64,000 nt of DNA from Acidobacteriaceae bacterium KBS 146 (GTDB taxonomy: Bacteria > Acidobacteriota > Terriglobia > Terriglobales > Acidobacteriaceae): the NCBI GenBank assembly GCA_000688615.1, contig JHVA01000001.1, positions 4,447,001-4,511,000 on the forward strand. Direction: 5' to 3'. A program made the translations under genes and the position numbers. The notes under the pieces are model-generated. The model was given only the letters and a program-made list of their open reading frames with translations. It ran no database searches and was not told the DNA's origin. Positions 1-8,649 of the stretch are shown piece by piece (position 1 is the stretch's first letter; every line of letters starts with the position of its first letter).

Positions 1-236
1 GTAGCAATGGCAACGCCCACCTTGCCGGAGGCGCGTGCATAACCGTCAGCCATGTGTGCAGCTCCCTGCTCGTGCCGCGTGAGCACGTGGTGGATCGGGA
101 ACTTGCGCAGAGCATCATAGGCGGGGAGGATGGCTCCGCCGGGATAACCGAAGACAGTAGTGACGCCTTCGCCGACGAGTGTGGCCCAGAGAATTTCAGC
201 TCCGGTCAGGATGGGGTGCGTATTGTTGGTTGCCAT
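1..236 (-). CDS. ilvB: Acetolactate synthase large subunit, N-terminal part (cut by window edge)
   Basis: Thiamine-diphosphate enzyme that condenses pyruvate (or pyruvate plus 2-oxobutyrate) in the first common step of valine, leucine and isoleucine synthesis. Only the first 78 codons are present. They read as the family's N-terminal domain: a [14 protein letters not shown] segment, then [16 protein letters not shown], which holds the catalytic glutamate of the cofactor site. The ATG at 234-236 ([10 protein letters not shown]) is preceded by AGGA. The gene lies 30 bp after the acyltransferase gene and is the last visible gene of the leu/ilv operon. The family call is firm; the rest lies outside the window. 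Confidence 0.93.
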   Translation of the reverse strand, partial: MATNNTHPILTGAEILWATLVGEGVTTVFGYPGGAILPAYDALRKFPIHHVLTRHEQGAAHMADGYARASGKVGVAIA

Positions 237-266
237 AAAAGGATCCTGATGAATAAGGGTTGACGG

Positions 267-1370
267 CTACCTCGCGGCAGCCTGGGTTTTGGGAGACGGA
301 TAAAGACTACGCAGCTTGAGTTTGAGCAGATTGCAGAAAGGTCCTGCGAGAATCCCGAGCACCACGGAGGCCAAGAACATCATGAGCTTGGGGAACACAT
401 GGGAGTGGTTATACGGAATGAGCGCCGCTACCACTAAGAACAATGGGAAATGGAGCAGATAGATAGGGAACGTGCCTTCGGCGATGAAGCGCACGATACG
501 GTCTGTGCGACTGCGCGAGGTAACGTGGAAGCGTCTCGCCAAGGCAAGGATGTTGATAAAAAACACGGCCCATATGAAGCCGAATAAAACCGTACTGTTC
601 GGGAGCGGGAGTTTGAGATGGTGATGATTATGGAACGAGAACGGCTTGTCGATTGCGCTGCCGTGTCCGGGAATAAGCCAGACGGCGACGGCGGCGAGAG
701 CGGGAATCCACAGCAGCCGGGCCGCGTTGCGGAGTTCTGTTCCGTGTTTGCACCAGTTTTTGTAAGCGTCATGGAGAACGCAGCCGAGTGCCCAGAGTGG
801 GAAGAGGCCGACAACGAAGGGTCCAGCGATGATCGCTACAAGAGCCACTGAGATCCACCGCGACCAGCCGCGAAGATAAAAATAACAGCCGTAGCCAATG
901 TAATAGATGACTTCGTAGTTGATAGACCAGTAAGGAAGGTTGAGGAGTGCCTCAACTCGACGACCCCAAAGCTGCCCACAGAACACAAGGTTCATCGCAA
1001 GGGCAAACACACGTGAGGTTCCGTGATTGGACCATTGTGGCCAATAGAAATCCGGTCTTGCAGAACGAAGAATCTGATCGGCAACGACCGTGAAAAGTAG
1101 AGTGGGAATCGCAACAGAGTAGATACGCGAACCACGATCAGCCAGGTAGTGGCCAATCGTAGAAGGACGCCGGCACGTGACATAACGAATGACAAAGCCG
1201 GAAAGGATGAAAAATACACCCACACAAGCTTGGGCATAGATGGTGCAATCCCGCCAGCCGGTGGAGAAATATGGCTGTGTGAGGTGGCCGAAGGCAACCA
1301 TCATGGACGCGAGTACACGAATCACATCGAGTGCCAGAGATTCGGAGGTGCTGAGCGTTTCGGCCTTCAT
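267..1370 (-). CDS. Acyltransferase-3 family integral membrane protein
   Basis: A 367-residue polytopic membrane protein of the OafA/YrhL acyltransferase-3 family, which O-acylates sugars, glycopeptides or lipids from the cytoplasmic membrane. The N-terminus reads LDVIRVLASMMVAFGH and is followed by a VGVFFILSGFVI segment, both typical of the family (an early membrane helix with the conserved His, then the F-F-x-L-S-G-F signature). About ten hydrophobic segments follow, and the tail is basic. It lies in line between ilvD (54 bp gap) and ilvB (30 bp gap), so it is probably co-transcribed with them, although no link to amino acid synthesis is known. The substrate cannot be read from the sequence. 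Confidence 0.85.
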   Translation of the reverse strand: MKAETLSTSESLALDVIRVLASMMVAFGHLTQPYFSTGWRDCTIYAQACVGVFFILSGFVIRYVTCRRPSTIGHYLADRGSRIYSVAIPTLLFTVVADQILRSARPDFYWPQWSNHGTSRVFALAMNLVFCGQLWGRRVEALLNLPYWSINYEVIYYIGYGCYFYLRGWSRWISVALVAIIAGPFVVGLFPLWALGCVLHDAYKNWCKHGTELRNAARLLWIPALAAVAVWLIPGHGSAIDKPFSFHNHHHLKLPLPNSTVLFGFIWAVFFINILALARRFHVTSRSRTDRIVRFIAEGTFPIYLLHFPLFLVVAALIPYNHSHVFPKLMMFLASVVLGILAGPFCNLLKLKLRSLYPSPKTQAAAR

Positions 1371-1424
1371 GGATAACCGGTCCCCATCGATTCAGTCTGT
1401 TTGCGGTATAGGTGTGTTGGAAGC

Positions 1425-3125
1425 TTATGTAGTGACAGCTCCCAGGCTGGCGCTGCTTACAGTGTTGGCATACTTGGCGAAGACACCGCGCTTGTAACGC
1501 GGCTCCGGATGCTTGACCTCTTTCAGGCGCCTAGCAATCTCCTCAGCGGGCACCTCGAGGTGAAGTTCGCGCTGCTTGATGTCGAAGGTGATCTTGTCGC
1601 CCTCGTGCACTGCAGCGATGGGGCCTCCGAGATAAGCTTCCGGAGCGACGTGGCCGACCATCAGGCCTCGCGTGGCTCCGGAGAAGCGGCCGTCGGTGAG
1701 GAGCGCGACAGTTTCGGAGAGCTCGGGGATGCCCTTAATGGCGGCGGTGACGGCGAGCATCTCGCGCATTCCCGGACCGCCGCGTGGACCCTCATAGCGG
1801 ATGACGCAGACATCGTTGGGCTTGATCTTTCCTGCCTCAACTGCGGCGAAGCATGCATCCTCGGAGTCGAAGACACGCGCAGGGCCGGTGTGCAGCACGC
1901 GCTCGTGACCTGCGACCTTGACCACGCAGCCCTCGGGCGCGAGATTGCCCTTTAGGATGACGAGTCCGCCGGTGGGCTTGAGCGGCTTGTCCATGGGATA
2001 GATCACGACCTGCCCTGGGGTCTCAACGGCGTGCGTGGCCTCTTCGGCGAGCGTGTTGCCGGTGACGGTCATCTGGTTGCCGTCGATCAGGCCGGCATCG
2101 ACCAGACGCTTCGCCAGCACGCGGGAGCCGCCCGCATCCTGGTAGTCCGTCGCGGCGTACTTGCCGCCCGGCGAGAGGTCGCAGATGTGCGGCGTGCGGT
2201 CGCTGATGGCGTTGAAGTCGTCGATGGTGAATGGAATGTTGAACTCACGCGCGATGGCGAGAAGGTGCAGCACAGCGTTGGTGCTGCCACCGCTGGCGCA
2301 GACCGCGGCGTAGGCGTTCTCGATGGCGGTGCGTGTGACGATCTTGGAGGGACGAAGGTCCTTGCGGGCCAGCTCCATGACGAGGCGTCCAGCCTCACGC
2401 GAGGCTTTGGCCTTCTCGGGCGACATCGCCGGAACGCCGGTGATCTCGATGGGGGAGATGCCGAGGAACTCGCCAGCCATCGCCATGGTGTTGGCGGTGA
2501 ACTGGCCGCCGCAGGCTCCGGGGCCAGGGCAGGCTGCGGCTTCAACGGCTTCCAGCTGCTCGTCGTTGATCTTGCCGGCGGCGTGTGAGCCGATTGCCTC
2601 AAAGACGTTGAGGATGGTGATGTCCTTGGCGCTGCCGTCGGGCTGCTTCAGATGACCCGGAGCGATGGAGCCGCCGTAGAGCATCAGGCCGGGGATGTCG
2701 AGGCGGCCAAGCGCCATGATGGCGGCGGGCATGTTCTTGTCGCAACCGGCGATGCAGACGATTCCGTCGAAGCTGTTGCCGCGAGCGACCAGCTCGATGG
2801 AGTCGGCGATGACCTCTCGGGAGATCAAGCTGGCCTTCATGCCCTCTGTGCCCATGGTGATGCCGTCGGAGATGGTGACGGTGTTGAACTCCATCGGAGT
2901 TCCACCCGCTTCGCGCACGCCTTGCTTGACGGCCTCGGCGACCTGACGGAGGTGGAAGTTGCAGGGGCCGATCTCGGTCCAGGTATTGGCAATGCCGATG
3001 ATGGGCTTGTGCAGGTCTTCTTTGCTGAAGCCTACGCCACGCAGGTACGAGCGCGCGGCGGCGCGGTTGGGGCCTTCGGTGAGGATTGCGGAATGCTTCT
3101 TTGCCGGATCGAGTTCGTTGCTCAC
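1425..3125 (-). CDS. ilvD: Dihydroxy-acid dehydratase
   Basis: Fe-S enzyme that dehydrates 2,3-dihydroxy-isovalerate and 2,3-dihydroxy-3-methylvalerate to the keto acids preceding valine and isoleucine. It has 566 residues, full length for the IlvD/Edd family. Cluster-ligand motifs CIAGCDKNMPAA and ACPGPGACGGQFTANTMAM are intact, as is the C-terminal TDGRFSGATRG motif. The start is a GTG (MSNELDPAKK) with GAGGGAAA about eight bases upstream; no in-frame ATG fits. It follows leuD by 79 bp, and that gap contains a short GC hairpin. Confidence 0.97.
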   Translation of the reverse strand: MSNELDPAKKHSAILTEGPNRAAARSYLRGVGFSKEDLHKPIIGIANTWTEIGPCNFHLRQVAEAVKQGVREAGGTPMEFNTVTISDGITMGTEGMKASLISREVIADSIELVARGNSFDGIVCIAGCDKNMPAAIMALGRLDIPGLMLYGGSIAPGHLKQPDGSAKDITILNVFEAIGSHAAGKINDEQLEAVEAAACPGPGACGGQFTANTMAMAGEFLGISPIEITGVPAMSPEKAKASREAGRLVMELARKDLRPSKIVTRTAIENAYAAVCASGGSTNAVLHLLAIAREFNIPFTIDDFNAISDRTPHICDLSPGGKYAATDYQDAGGSRVLAKRLVDAGLIDGNQMTVTGNTLAEEATHAVETPGQVVIYPMDKPLKPTGGLVILKGNLAPEGCVVKVAGHERVLHTGPARVFDSEDACFAAVEAGKIKPNDVCVIRYEGPRGGPGMREMLAVTAAIKGIPELSETVALLTDGRFSGATRGLMVGHVAPEAYLGGPIAAVHEGDKITFDIKQRELHLEVPAEEIARRLKEVKHPEPRYKRGVFAKYANTVSSASLGAVTT

Positions 3126-3141
3126 TTCGAGATTTCCCTCA

Positions 3142-3155
3142 GGGGCTGAAGCCCC
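3142..3155. repeat. Small GGGGC/GCCCC palindrome between leuD and ilvD
   Basis: GGGGC, a TGAA loop, then GCCCC form a perfect five-base-pair hairpin in the leuD-ilvD gap. No T-run follows on the transcribed strand. A related GGGGCT-type inverted repeat lies in the leuA-leuB gap, so these may be copies of a small intergenic palindrome rather than terminators. Confidence 0.45.
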
Positions 3156-3204
3156 GCGTAAGAGTTAGCTTCCACGGCACGGCTAATGCCATGCCCTTAA
3201 CAAA

Positions 3205-3837
3205 TCAGGCGGCGGTCTTTGGTGCAGACCAGAAATCTTTGTCGTGCGTCTGCTCGAACTTGTCGAGCGAATCTTTATGGCGCAGCGTCAGGCCGATGTC
3301 GTCGAGTCCATTCAGCAGGCAGTACTTGCGGAAGGGATCGATGTCGAAATGCGCGCTGAAGCCTTGATCGTCGGTGACGGTCTGTGCTTCAAGGTTGATG
3401 GTGAGCTTGTGCTCTGGGTTCTTCGTGCAGCGCTCGAGCAGCGTCTGAACTTCCTCTTCCGTCAGACGAGCGAGGACGATGCCGTTCTTGCCTGCGTTCG
3501 AGAAGAAGATGTCCGCGAAGGTGGGTGCGATAACGGCCCGGAAGCCGTATTGGTTGATAGCCCATGCTGCATGCTCACGCGAGCTTCCGCAGCCGAAGTT
3601 CTTCTCGGCGATGAGGATCTCGGCGCCCTTGTACTCCGGCTTGTTAAGCACGAAGTCCTTGCGCTCTTCGACGTGGTCCGGCGTATCGAGATCGTAGCGC
3701 CAGTCGAAGAAGAGGAACTCGCCATAGCCGGTGCGCTCGATGCGCTTGAGGAACTGCTTGGGGATGATCTGGTCGGTGTCGATGTTGGGCAGCGGCAGCG
3801 GCACGGCCTTCGAGGTGATGATATTGATCGGTTCCAT
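3205..3837 (-). CDS. leuD: 3-isopropylmalate dehydratase small subunit
   Basis: Small (swivelling) subunit of isopropylmalate isomerase, which converts 2- to 3-isopropylmalate in leucine synthesis. The reading frame is open further upstream, but the family's N-terminus is [20 protein letters not shown], so the ATG at 3835-3837 is chosen, giving 210 residues. This ATG overlaps the leuC stop as TAATG, a translational coupling expected for a two-subunit enzyme. The NIDTDQIIPKQFL and GCGSSREHAAWA motifs are present. Confidence 0.96.
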   Translation of the reverse strand: MEPINIITSKAVPLPLPNIDTDQIIPKQFLKRIERTGYGEFLFFDWRYDLDTPDHVEERKDFVLNKPEYKGAEILIAEKNFGCGSSREHAAWAINQYGFRAVIAPTFADIFFSNAGKNGIVLARLTEEEVQTLLERCTKNPEHKLTINLEAQTVTDDQGFSAHFDIDPFRKYCLLNGLDDIGLTLRHKDSLDKFEQTHDKDFWSAPKTAA

Positions 3838-5273
3838 TAGCGCTGTGCTCCTTCCGTCTGCTTCCACTTGCGAATATCGGTGAAGTGTCCGGTGATGGCG
3901 GCGGCGGCGGCCATCTCGGGCGAGACCAGGTGTGTGCGTCCGCCGCGTCCCTGACGGCCTTCGAAGTTGCGGTTCGAGGTGGAGGCGCAGCGCTCGCCGG
4001 GCTGAAGGATGTCGGGGTTCATGCCCAGGCACATGGAGCAGCCAGGCTCGCGCCACTCAAAGCCTGCGGACTTGAAGATCTTGTCGAGTCCCTCTGCTTC
4101 TGCCTGGCGCTTGACCGCCTGCGATCCGGGGACGACCATCGCCCGAATCTTCGTAGCGACGTGGTGACCTTTGACCACGGCAGCGGCGGCGCGCAGATCC
4201 TCGATGCGGCCGTTGGTGCAGGAGCCGAGGAAGACGGTATCGATCCTGATCTCTTCCATCGGTGTGCCGGGCTTCAGGTCCATGTATTCGTAGGCGCGCT
4301 GGAAGCTCTTGCGGTCGGCGTCGGTCGCCGCCTCGTCGAGTGTTGGCACCTTGCCTTCGATGGTGGCGTGCATGCCGGGGGACGTTCCCCAGGTGACGGC
4401 GGGAGCGAGGGTTGCGGCGTCGATGTGTAGCTCGCGGTCGAAGATTGCACCTTCATCGGTGGGCAGCGTCTTCCAGTGCGCCACGGCCTCGTCCCAGGCT
4501 GTGCCCTGCGGGGCGAAGCGGCGACCCTTGAGGTAGGCGAAGGTCGTCTCGTCGGGAGCGATCATTCCCGCACGCGCACCGGCTTCGATCGACATATTGC
4601 AGATGGTCATGCGGCCTTCCATCGACAGCGAGCGGATGGCTGAGCCCGCGTACTCGATGACGTAGCCGGTAGCGCCATCGGTGCCGATCTTGCCGATGAT
4701 GTCGAGGATGATGTCCTTGGCGGTAACGCCGAAGGGAAGCTCGCCGTCGACGGTGATCCGGAACGTCTTGGGCTTGGACTGAGGCAGGGTCTGCGTCGCC
4801 ATGACGTGCTCGACCTCGCTGGTGCCGATCCCGAAGGCCAGCGCACCGAAGGCTCCGTGCGTCGAGGTGTGTGAGTCGCCGCAGACGATGGTCATTCCCG
4901 GCTTGGTCGCACCCAGCTCCGGTCCGATCATGTGGACGATGCCCTGCGAGGCATCCTGTACGTCGAAGAACTCTATGCCGAACTCAGCGCAGTTCTTTCG
5001 CAGCGCATTGACCTGCGCGGCCGAGACCTGATCTACGATGTGCAGACGGTCATACGCACTGGTCGTAGGAACGTTGTGGTCCACTGTGGCGATGTGGCGG
5101 TCTGGACGGCGAATCTTACGGCCTGCCATGCGAAGACCGTCGAAGGCTTGGGGGCTGGTGACCTCGTGGACGAGGTGCAGATCGATATAGAGAATCGTTG
5201 GTTCGCCTGCAGGCTCGACGACAACATGCTGTTGCCATACCTTTTCAAACAACGTCTTTGGTGCTGTGCTCAT
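3837..5273 (-). CDS. leuC: 3-isopropylmalate dehydratase large subunit
   Basis: Aconitase-family large subunit, 478 residues, carrying the 4Fe-4S cluster of isopropylmalate isomerase. Cluster cysteines lie in [12 protein letters not shown] and in [11 protein letters not shown]; the [19 protein letters not shown] substrate segment is intact. The ATG overlaps the stop of the upstream secreted-protein gene as ATGA, and its own stop overlaps leuD as TAATG, so three consecutive genes are translationally coupled. Confidence 0.97.
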   Translation of the reverse strand: MSTAPKTLFEKVWQQHVVVEPAGEPTILYIDLHLVHEVTSPQAFDGLRMAGRKIRRPDRHIATVDHNVPTTSAYDRLHIVDQVSAAQVNALRKNCAEFGIEFFDVQDASQGIVHMIGPELGATKPGMTIVCGDSHTSTHGAFGALAFGIGTSEVEHVMATQTLPQSKPKTFRITVDGELPFGVTAKDIILDIIGKIGTDGATGYVIEYAGSAIRSLSMEGRMTICNMSIEAGARAGMIAPDETTFAYLKGRRFAPQGTAWDEAVAHWKTLPTDEGAIFDRELHIDAATLAPAVTWGTSPGMHATIEGKVPTLDEAATDADRKSFQRAYEYMDLKPGTPMEEIRIDTVFLGSCTNGRIEDLRAAAAVVKGHHVATKIRAMVVPGSQAVKRQAEAEGLDKIFKSAGFEWREPGCSMCLGMNPDILQPGERCASTSNRNFEGRQGRGGRTHLVSPEMAAAAAITGHFTDIRKWKQTEGAQR

Positions 5274-5989
5274 GAGTTTGCCTTTGGTGTTGTGCTCGAA
5301 GCCGGATTCGACTCTGTCGTGGTCTCTGGCGGAAGCTCGTTATGCGCGCCGATCGCGCTGGGCGTAACCGGATGAGGCGTGCCGTCAGGATCGACAAAGA
5401 AGACGCGTGTGATGTTCTGAAGATGTGTATCGCCCAACGAAGGATGCGAGGTCCAGCGGGAGATGCTGCGAGTCAATGCAGCGGGTATATGTGCGGGATC
5501 GAGAGAACGATTGGAAAAGAGCCACAGGGTGTAGGCAGCCCTATCCTGATCCGTAGTTCTGTTGTCGCTGATCCAATCAATGGCTGCGAAGGCAACCAGA
5601 GGGTGAGGCGGGCCGAGGTCAACCCATAGCAGGCCGCGGTCCGGACAGAAATGCGGGACGCATCCGTCTGCGTTGAGATAACGATTGTCGTCCCCGATCA
5701 CCTGTCCGGGAACTCCCAGAAACTCCAGAACCACGTCGCTCAAAGTCTTGTTCTTCCCCCAGAAGGTCTGGGGGGCTTTGAGATGATTCTCAACAAACGA
5801 TTTGAAGCGAGCATCCTGGAGGAGAGCATTCTCCTGGCTTCTTGCCGTCTCCAGCTGCGTATACTGCCACATCCACGAAAGATCTTCGACGGGAGGTTTT
5901 TCCCGCTTCAGATGAAGCTGCGCAACTCCCGCCGGCGCTATGGCCAGAAGAAGCAGTGCAGCGGCGGCGGATTGGATGAGGCGGCGCAT
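5270..5989 (-). CDS. Uncharacterised secreted protein inside the leucine operon
   Basis: I do not recognise a family. The protein is 239 residues from the ATG at 5987-5989 ([20 protein letters not shown]), a clear Sec signal peptide ending near GVAQ. The mature part is mixed alpha/beta in character, has two cysteines close together ([12 protein letters not shown]), several Trp and Asp, and a low-complexity Thr/Ser/Pro tail. The frame is open upstream of this ATG, but that stretch lacks protein-like composition. Its start overlaps the stop of a 58-residue membrane protein gene (TAATG) and its stop overlaps leuC (ATGA). It is therefore translated as part of the leu operon while being exported, which leucine enzymes are not. 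Confidence 0.8.
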   Translation of the reverse strand: MRRLIQSAAAALLLLAIAPAGVAQLHLKREKPPVEDLSWMWQYTQLETARSQENALLQDARFKSFVENHLKAPQTFWGKNKTLSDVVLEFLGVPGQVIGDDNRYLNADGCVPHFCPDRGLLWVDLGPPHPLVAFAAIDWISDNRTTDQDRAAYTLWLFSNRSLDPAHIPAALTRSISRWTSHPSLGDTHLQNITRVFFVDPDGTPHPVTPSAIGAHNELPPETTTESNPASSTTPKANS

Positions 5990-6165
5990 TATCTTTTCGT
6001 TGAAGCAGGCTTCTTTCGGGTCAACAGGACGAGCACGTTCACTAGAAAAAACATGATCATCCCGGCAATCAACAGAGATTGGATGGGTGCGCCGAGATGC
6101 CAGCGGTAATACAGCGCACCGGCTACTGCAAGGTTCATCAGGACTAGTCTCAATTGCCAGTTCAT
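5989..6165 (-). CDS. Small two-helix membrane protein between leuB and leuC
   Basis: A 58-residue reading frame starting MNWQLRLVLMNLAVAGALYY and ending KKPASTKR. It has two hydrophobic stretches (about residues 5-20 and 30-48) separated by a short polar turn, and a basic tail, so it is predicted to be a small inner-membrane protein with both ends cytoplasmic. The ATG lies five bases after the leuB stop. Its TAA overlaps the next ATG as TAATG. The tight spacing on both sides supports a real gene despite its size. Family and function are unknown. Confidence 0.72.
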   Translation of the reverse strand: MNWQLRLVLMNLAVAGALYYRWHLGAPIQSLLIAGMIMFFLVNVLVLLTRKKPASTKR

Positions 6166-6170
6166 CGTCT

Positions 6171-7277
6171 TTACACGGCATGCAGCGACTGGCGACGGTC
6201 GATGGACTCGGCAAGTGCCTGGTGGACATGCTTGCCCATCTCCTGCGTGGAGACCAGCTGCAGACCCTCGCCTCCGCGGGCGATATCGGCGGTACGATAT
6301 CCCGCCTCCAGAACCTTGTGGACAGCCTGCTCGACCGCGCGGGCATCCTGTTCGAGTCCGGCCGAGTGCCGCAACACCATGGCGGCCGTCAGAATCGCGC
6401 CCAGAGGATTTGCCTTGCCCGTCCCTGCAATATCAGGGGCTGAGCCATGTACCGGCTCATAGAGATTGACAGCGCCTCCGATCGTCGCCGAAGGCAGCAT
6501 CCCGAGCGATCCGGTGATGACGCCCGCCTCGTCGGAGAGGATGTCGCCAAAGAGGTTTTCGGTGAGCACAACATCGAAGTTGCGGGGGATGTTCATGATG
6601 TGCATCGCCATCGAATCGACCAGCTGATGCTCAAGCGTGACGTCCGGATAGTCTTTGGCAATTTCGGTGACGGTCGCACGCCACAGCTGCGAAACTTCGA
6701 GAACATTCGCCTTGTCGACCGAGGTGACCTTCTTGCGACGCTTTGAGGCCAGCTCGAAGGCGATACGCGAGACACGAACGACTTCGTCGCGGGTGTAGCG
6801 CATGGTGTTGATCGCTTCGTTGGTCTCCTTGTTCCACCAGCGAGGTGCGCCGAAGTAGAGGCCGCCCAGAAGCTCGCGAACGAAGAGAATGTCCGTATCT
6901 TTTGTGACTTCAGGACGGAGCGGAGAGCTTACCGCCAGAGCAGAGTACGCAATGGAAGGACGTAGATTGGCGAAGCCGCCGAGCGCCTGGCGAATCTGCA
7001 GCAGGCCAGCCTCAGGACGCTTGTCCGGAGAGAGGGAGTTGAACTTGTTGTCCCCAACAGCGCCCAGTAGAACAGCATCGGAGTCCAGCGCAGCATCCAG
7101 AGTCGCCGTAGGAAGCGGCGAGCCTGTCTCTGTAATCGCCACCCCACCAATCAGGCCTTCTACGAAACTAAAGTCGTGTCCGCCAAGCTCGGCGACCGCG
7201 CGCAGAATGTTGGTGGCTTCCCGTGTAACTTCAGGACCGATGCCGTCGCCGGCGAGAACTGCAACTTTGAGACGCAT
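6171..7277 (-). CDS. leuB: 3-isopropylmalate dehydrogenase
   Basis: NAD-dependent oxidative decarboxylase that makes 2-oxoisocaproate from 3-isopropylmalate. It has 368 residues, the normal length. It opens MRLKVAVLAGDGIGPEV, with the family's nucleotide-binding start, and carries RELLGGLYFG, the KANVLE segment, the ENLFGDILSDEAG metal/substrate loop and EPVHGSAPDIAGTGKANP. It is the second gene of the operon, 68 bp after leuA. A small membrane protein gene follows after five bases. Confidence 0.97.
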   Translation of the reverse strand: MRLKVAVLAGDGIGPEVTREATNILRAVAELGGHDFSFVEGLIGGVAITETGSPLPTATLDAALDSDAVLLGAVGDNKFNSLSPDKRPEAGLLQIRQALGGFANLRPSIAYSALAVSSPLRPEVTKDTDILFVRELLGGLYFGAPRWWNKETNEAINTMRYTRDEVVRVSRIAFELASKRRKKVTSVDKANVLEVSQLWRATVTEIAKDYPDVTLEHQLVDSMAMHIMNIPRNFDVVLTENLFGDILSDEAGVITGSLGMLPSATIGGAVNLYEPVHGSAPDIAGTGKANPLGAILTAAMVLRHSAGLEQDARAVEQAVHKVLEAGYRTADIARGGEGLQLVSTQEMGKHVHQALAESIDRRQSLHAV

Positions 7278-7303
7278 TCGCTTTCCTTCTTGAATGAGGG
7301 CTA

Positions 7304-7345
7304 AGCCCCTTCTCGTTGTCGAAGCCCGCTGCTGAAAAAGGGGCT
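7304..7345. repeat. Inverted repeat between leuA and leuB
   Basis: AGCCCCTT at 7304-7311 and AAGGGGCT at 7338-7345 form an eight-base-pair inverted repeat immediately after the leuA stop. On the transcribed strand the first arm runs into five T. It could weaken read-through into leuB, or be a copy of a small intergenic palindrome like the one before ilvD. Confidence 0.45.
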
Positions 7346-8536
7346 CTAAGTGGTTGCTACGGCTGCCGACTTCTCAGCTTTGAGAAGCCCGAGAATATCC
7401 TGGTCGTAAATCGACTTCTTGCGATCAGCCAGTTCGGTAAAGCGGTGATAGACCTCGTCGAGCTGCTCACGCGTGAGACTGTGACCAAGCTTCTCCAGCC
7501 GATCAGCCAGCGCGCGACGGCCGGAATGCTTGCCCAGCACGAGGTTTGTGCTTCCCGCGCCGACGGATGCGGGAGTCATGATCTCGTATGTCAGCGGATT
7601 TGCGAGCATTCCATGCTGATGGATTCCCGACTCATGCGCGAAGGCATTGGCTCCGACGACGGCCTTGTTGGGCGCTGCACCAAAGCTGATGCACTGCGCG
7701 AGCATCTGGCTTGTCGGGAAGAGCTGTTCCAACTTGATGTTGTTCGTGTAAGGGAACTTGTCACGCCGAACCATCAAGGCTGCGGCGACTTCCTCAAGAG
7801 CGGCATTTCCAGCTCGTTCGCCGATTCCGTTGATAGCGCACTCGACCTGCCGTGCGCCACCCTGAATACCAGCTAATGTGTTTGCAACTGCCATGCCGAG
7901 GTCATCGTGGCAGTGCGTCGACAACACAACGTTCTCAATCCCGGGAACACGTTCGCGTACCATGCGGAAGATCGCCGCATACTCTTCGGGAATGCTGTAT
8001 CCGACGGTGTCGGGGATGTTGATCGTCGTCGCTCCAGCCTGTACGGCGACCGTGATCATTTTCACCAAAAAATCAGGGTCAGTGCGGGTACCATCTTCGG
8101 TCGAGAATTCAACGTCGTCGGTATAGCTCCGCGCCTGACGAACGGACTCGGCAACCTGATCGAGGGCCTGCTCACGGGAGATGCGCAGTTTGTACTCCAG
8201 ATGCAGGTCCGAAGAAGCAAGGAAGGTATGGATGCGATTGGACTTGGCCGGCTGGATCGCGCGCCCGGCAGCGTCAATGTCTTCGCGTTTGCAACGGGCC
8301 AGGGATGCAATGCGGGTTCCAGTTACCTCGCGGGCGATGGTCTGCACGGCCTCAAAGTCGCCTTCAGAGGCAATCGCGAAACCAGCCTCAAGGATGTCTA
8401 CGCCGAGATCGCGAAGCTGATGCGCCATCCGCAGCTTCTCGTCGAGATGCATGGTGCAGCCAGGACTCTGTTCGCCATCGCGAAGGGTGGTATCGAAGAA
8501 GACGATCTGATCGGAATTCTGCATAACTCTGGTCAC
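7346..8536 (-). CDS. leuA: 2-isopropylmalate synthase, short form lacking the C-terminal regulatory domain
   Basis: Condenses acetyl-CoA with 2-oxoisovalerate, the committed step of leucine synthesis. The FDTTLRDGEQSPG motif, STHCHDDLGMAVANTLAGI metal site and NGIGERAGNAALEE segment place it in the DRE-TIM metallolyase family. At 396 residues it ends soon after ESGIHQHGMLANPLTYEIM and a helical linker, whereas most LeuA proteins have about 500 or more residues with a leucine-binding domain. Only 68 bp separate it from leuB, so the missing domain is not frameshifted downstream. The GTG at 8534-8536 has AGGA upstream; an internal ATG four codons later has none. A homocitrate or citramalate synthase is possible, but the operon favours LeuA. 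Confidence 0.9.
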   Translation of the reverse strand: MTRVMQNSDQIVFFDTTLRDGEQSPGCTMHLDEKLRMAHQLRDLGVDILEAGFAIASEGDFEAVQTIAREVTGTRIASLARCKREDIDAAGRAIQPAKSNRIHTFLASSDLHLEYKLRISREQALDQVAESVRQARSYTDDVEFSTEDGTRTDPDFLVKMITVAVQAGATTINIPDTVGYSIPEEYAAIFRMVRERVPGIENVVLSTHCHDDLGMAVANTLAGIQGGARQVECAINGIGERAGNAALEEVAAALMVRRDKFPYTNNIKLEQLFPTSQMLAQCISFGAAPNKAVVGANAFAHESGIHQHGMLANPLTYEIMTPASVGAGSTNLVLGKHSGRRALADRLEKLGHSLTREQLDEVYHRFTELADRKKSIYDQDILGLLKAEKSAAVATT

Positions 8537-8543
8537 TTTCGAT

Positions 8544-8574
8544 CCTGCACGTTATCATAACGCAGGCTTATGAT
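8544..8574. promoter_or_regulatory. Inverted-repeat cluster between leuA and lysR (candidate operator)
   Basis: Three overlapping dyads are visible. CGTTAT-C-ATAACG (8550-8562) is a perfect 13-bp palindrome flanked by CCTGC/GCAGG. ATAA-N7-TTAT (8557-8571) fits the T-N11-A pattern of LysR-type boxes. ATCAT-N11-ATGAT spans 8554-8574. The cluster lies 8-38 bases upstream of the leuA GTG, overlapping its ribosome-binding region, and about 76 bases before the divergent lysR gene. Regulation of both genes by the LysR protein is inferred. Confidence 0.5.
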
Positions 8575-8649
8575 GGTTTGCGCGTATATCAAAATTTCTA
8601 ATTGAAGTATTCGCGTGATCAGCAACATCGGCCCGAAGTGAGGTAGAAA

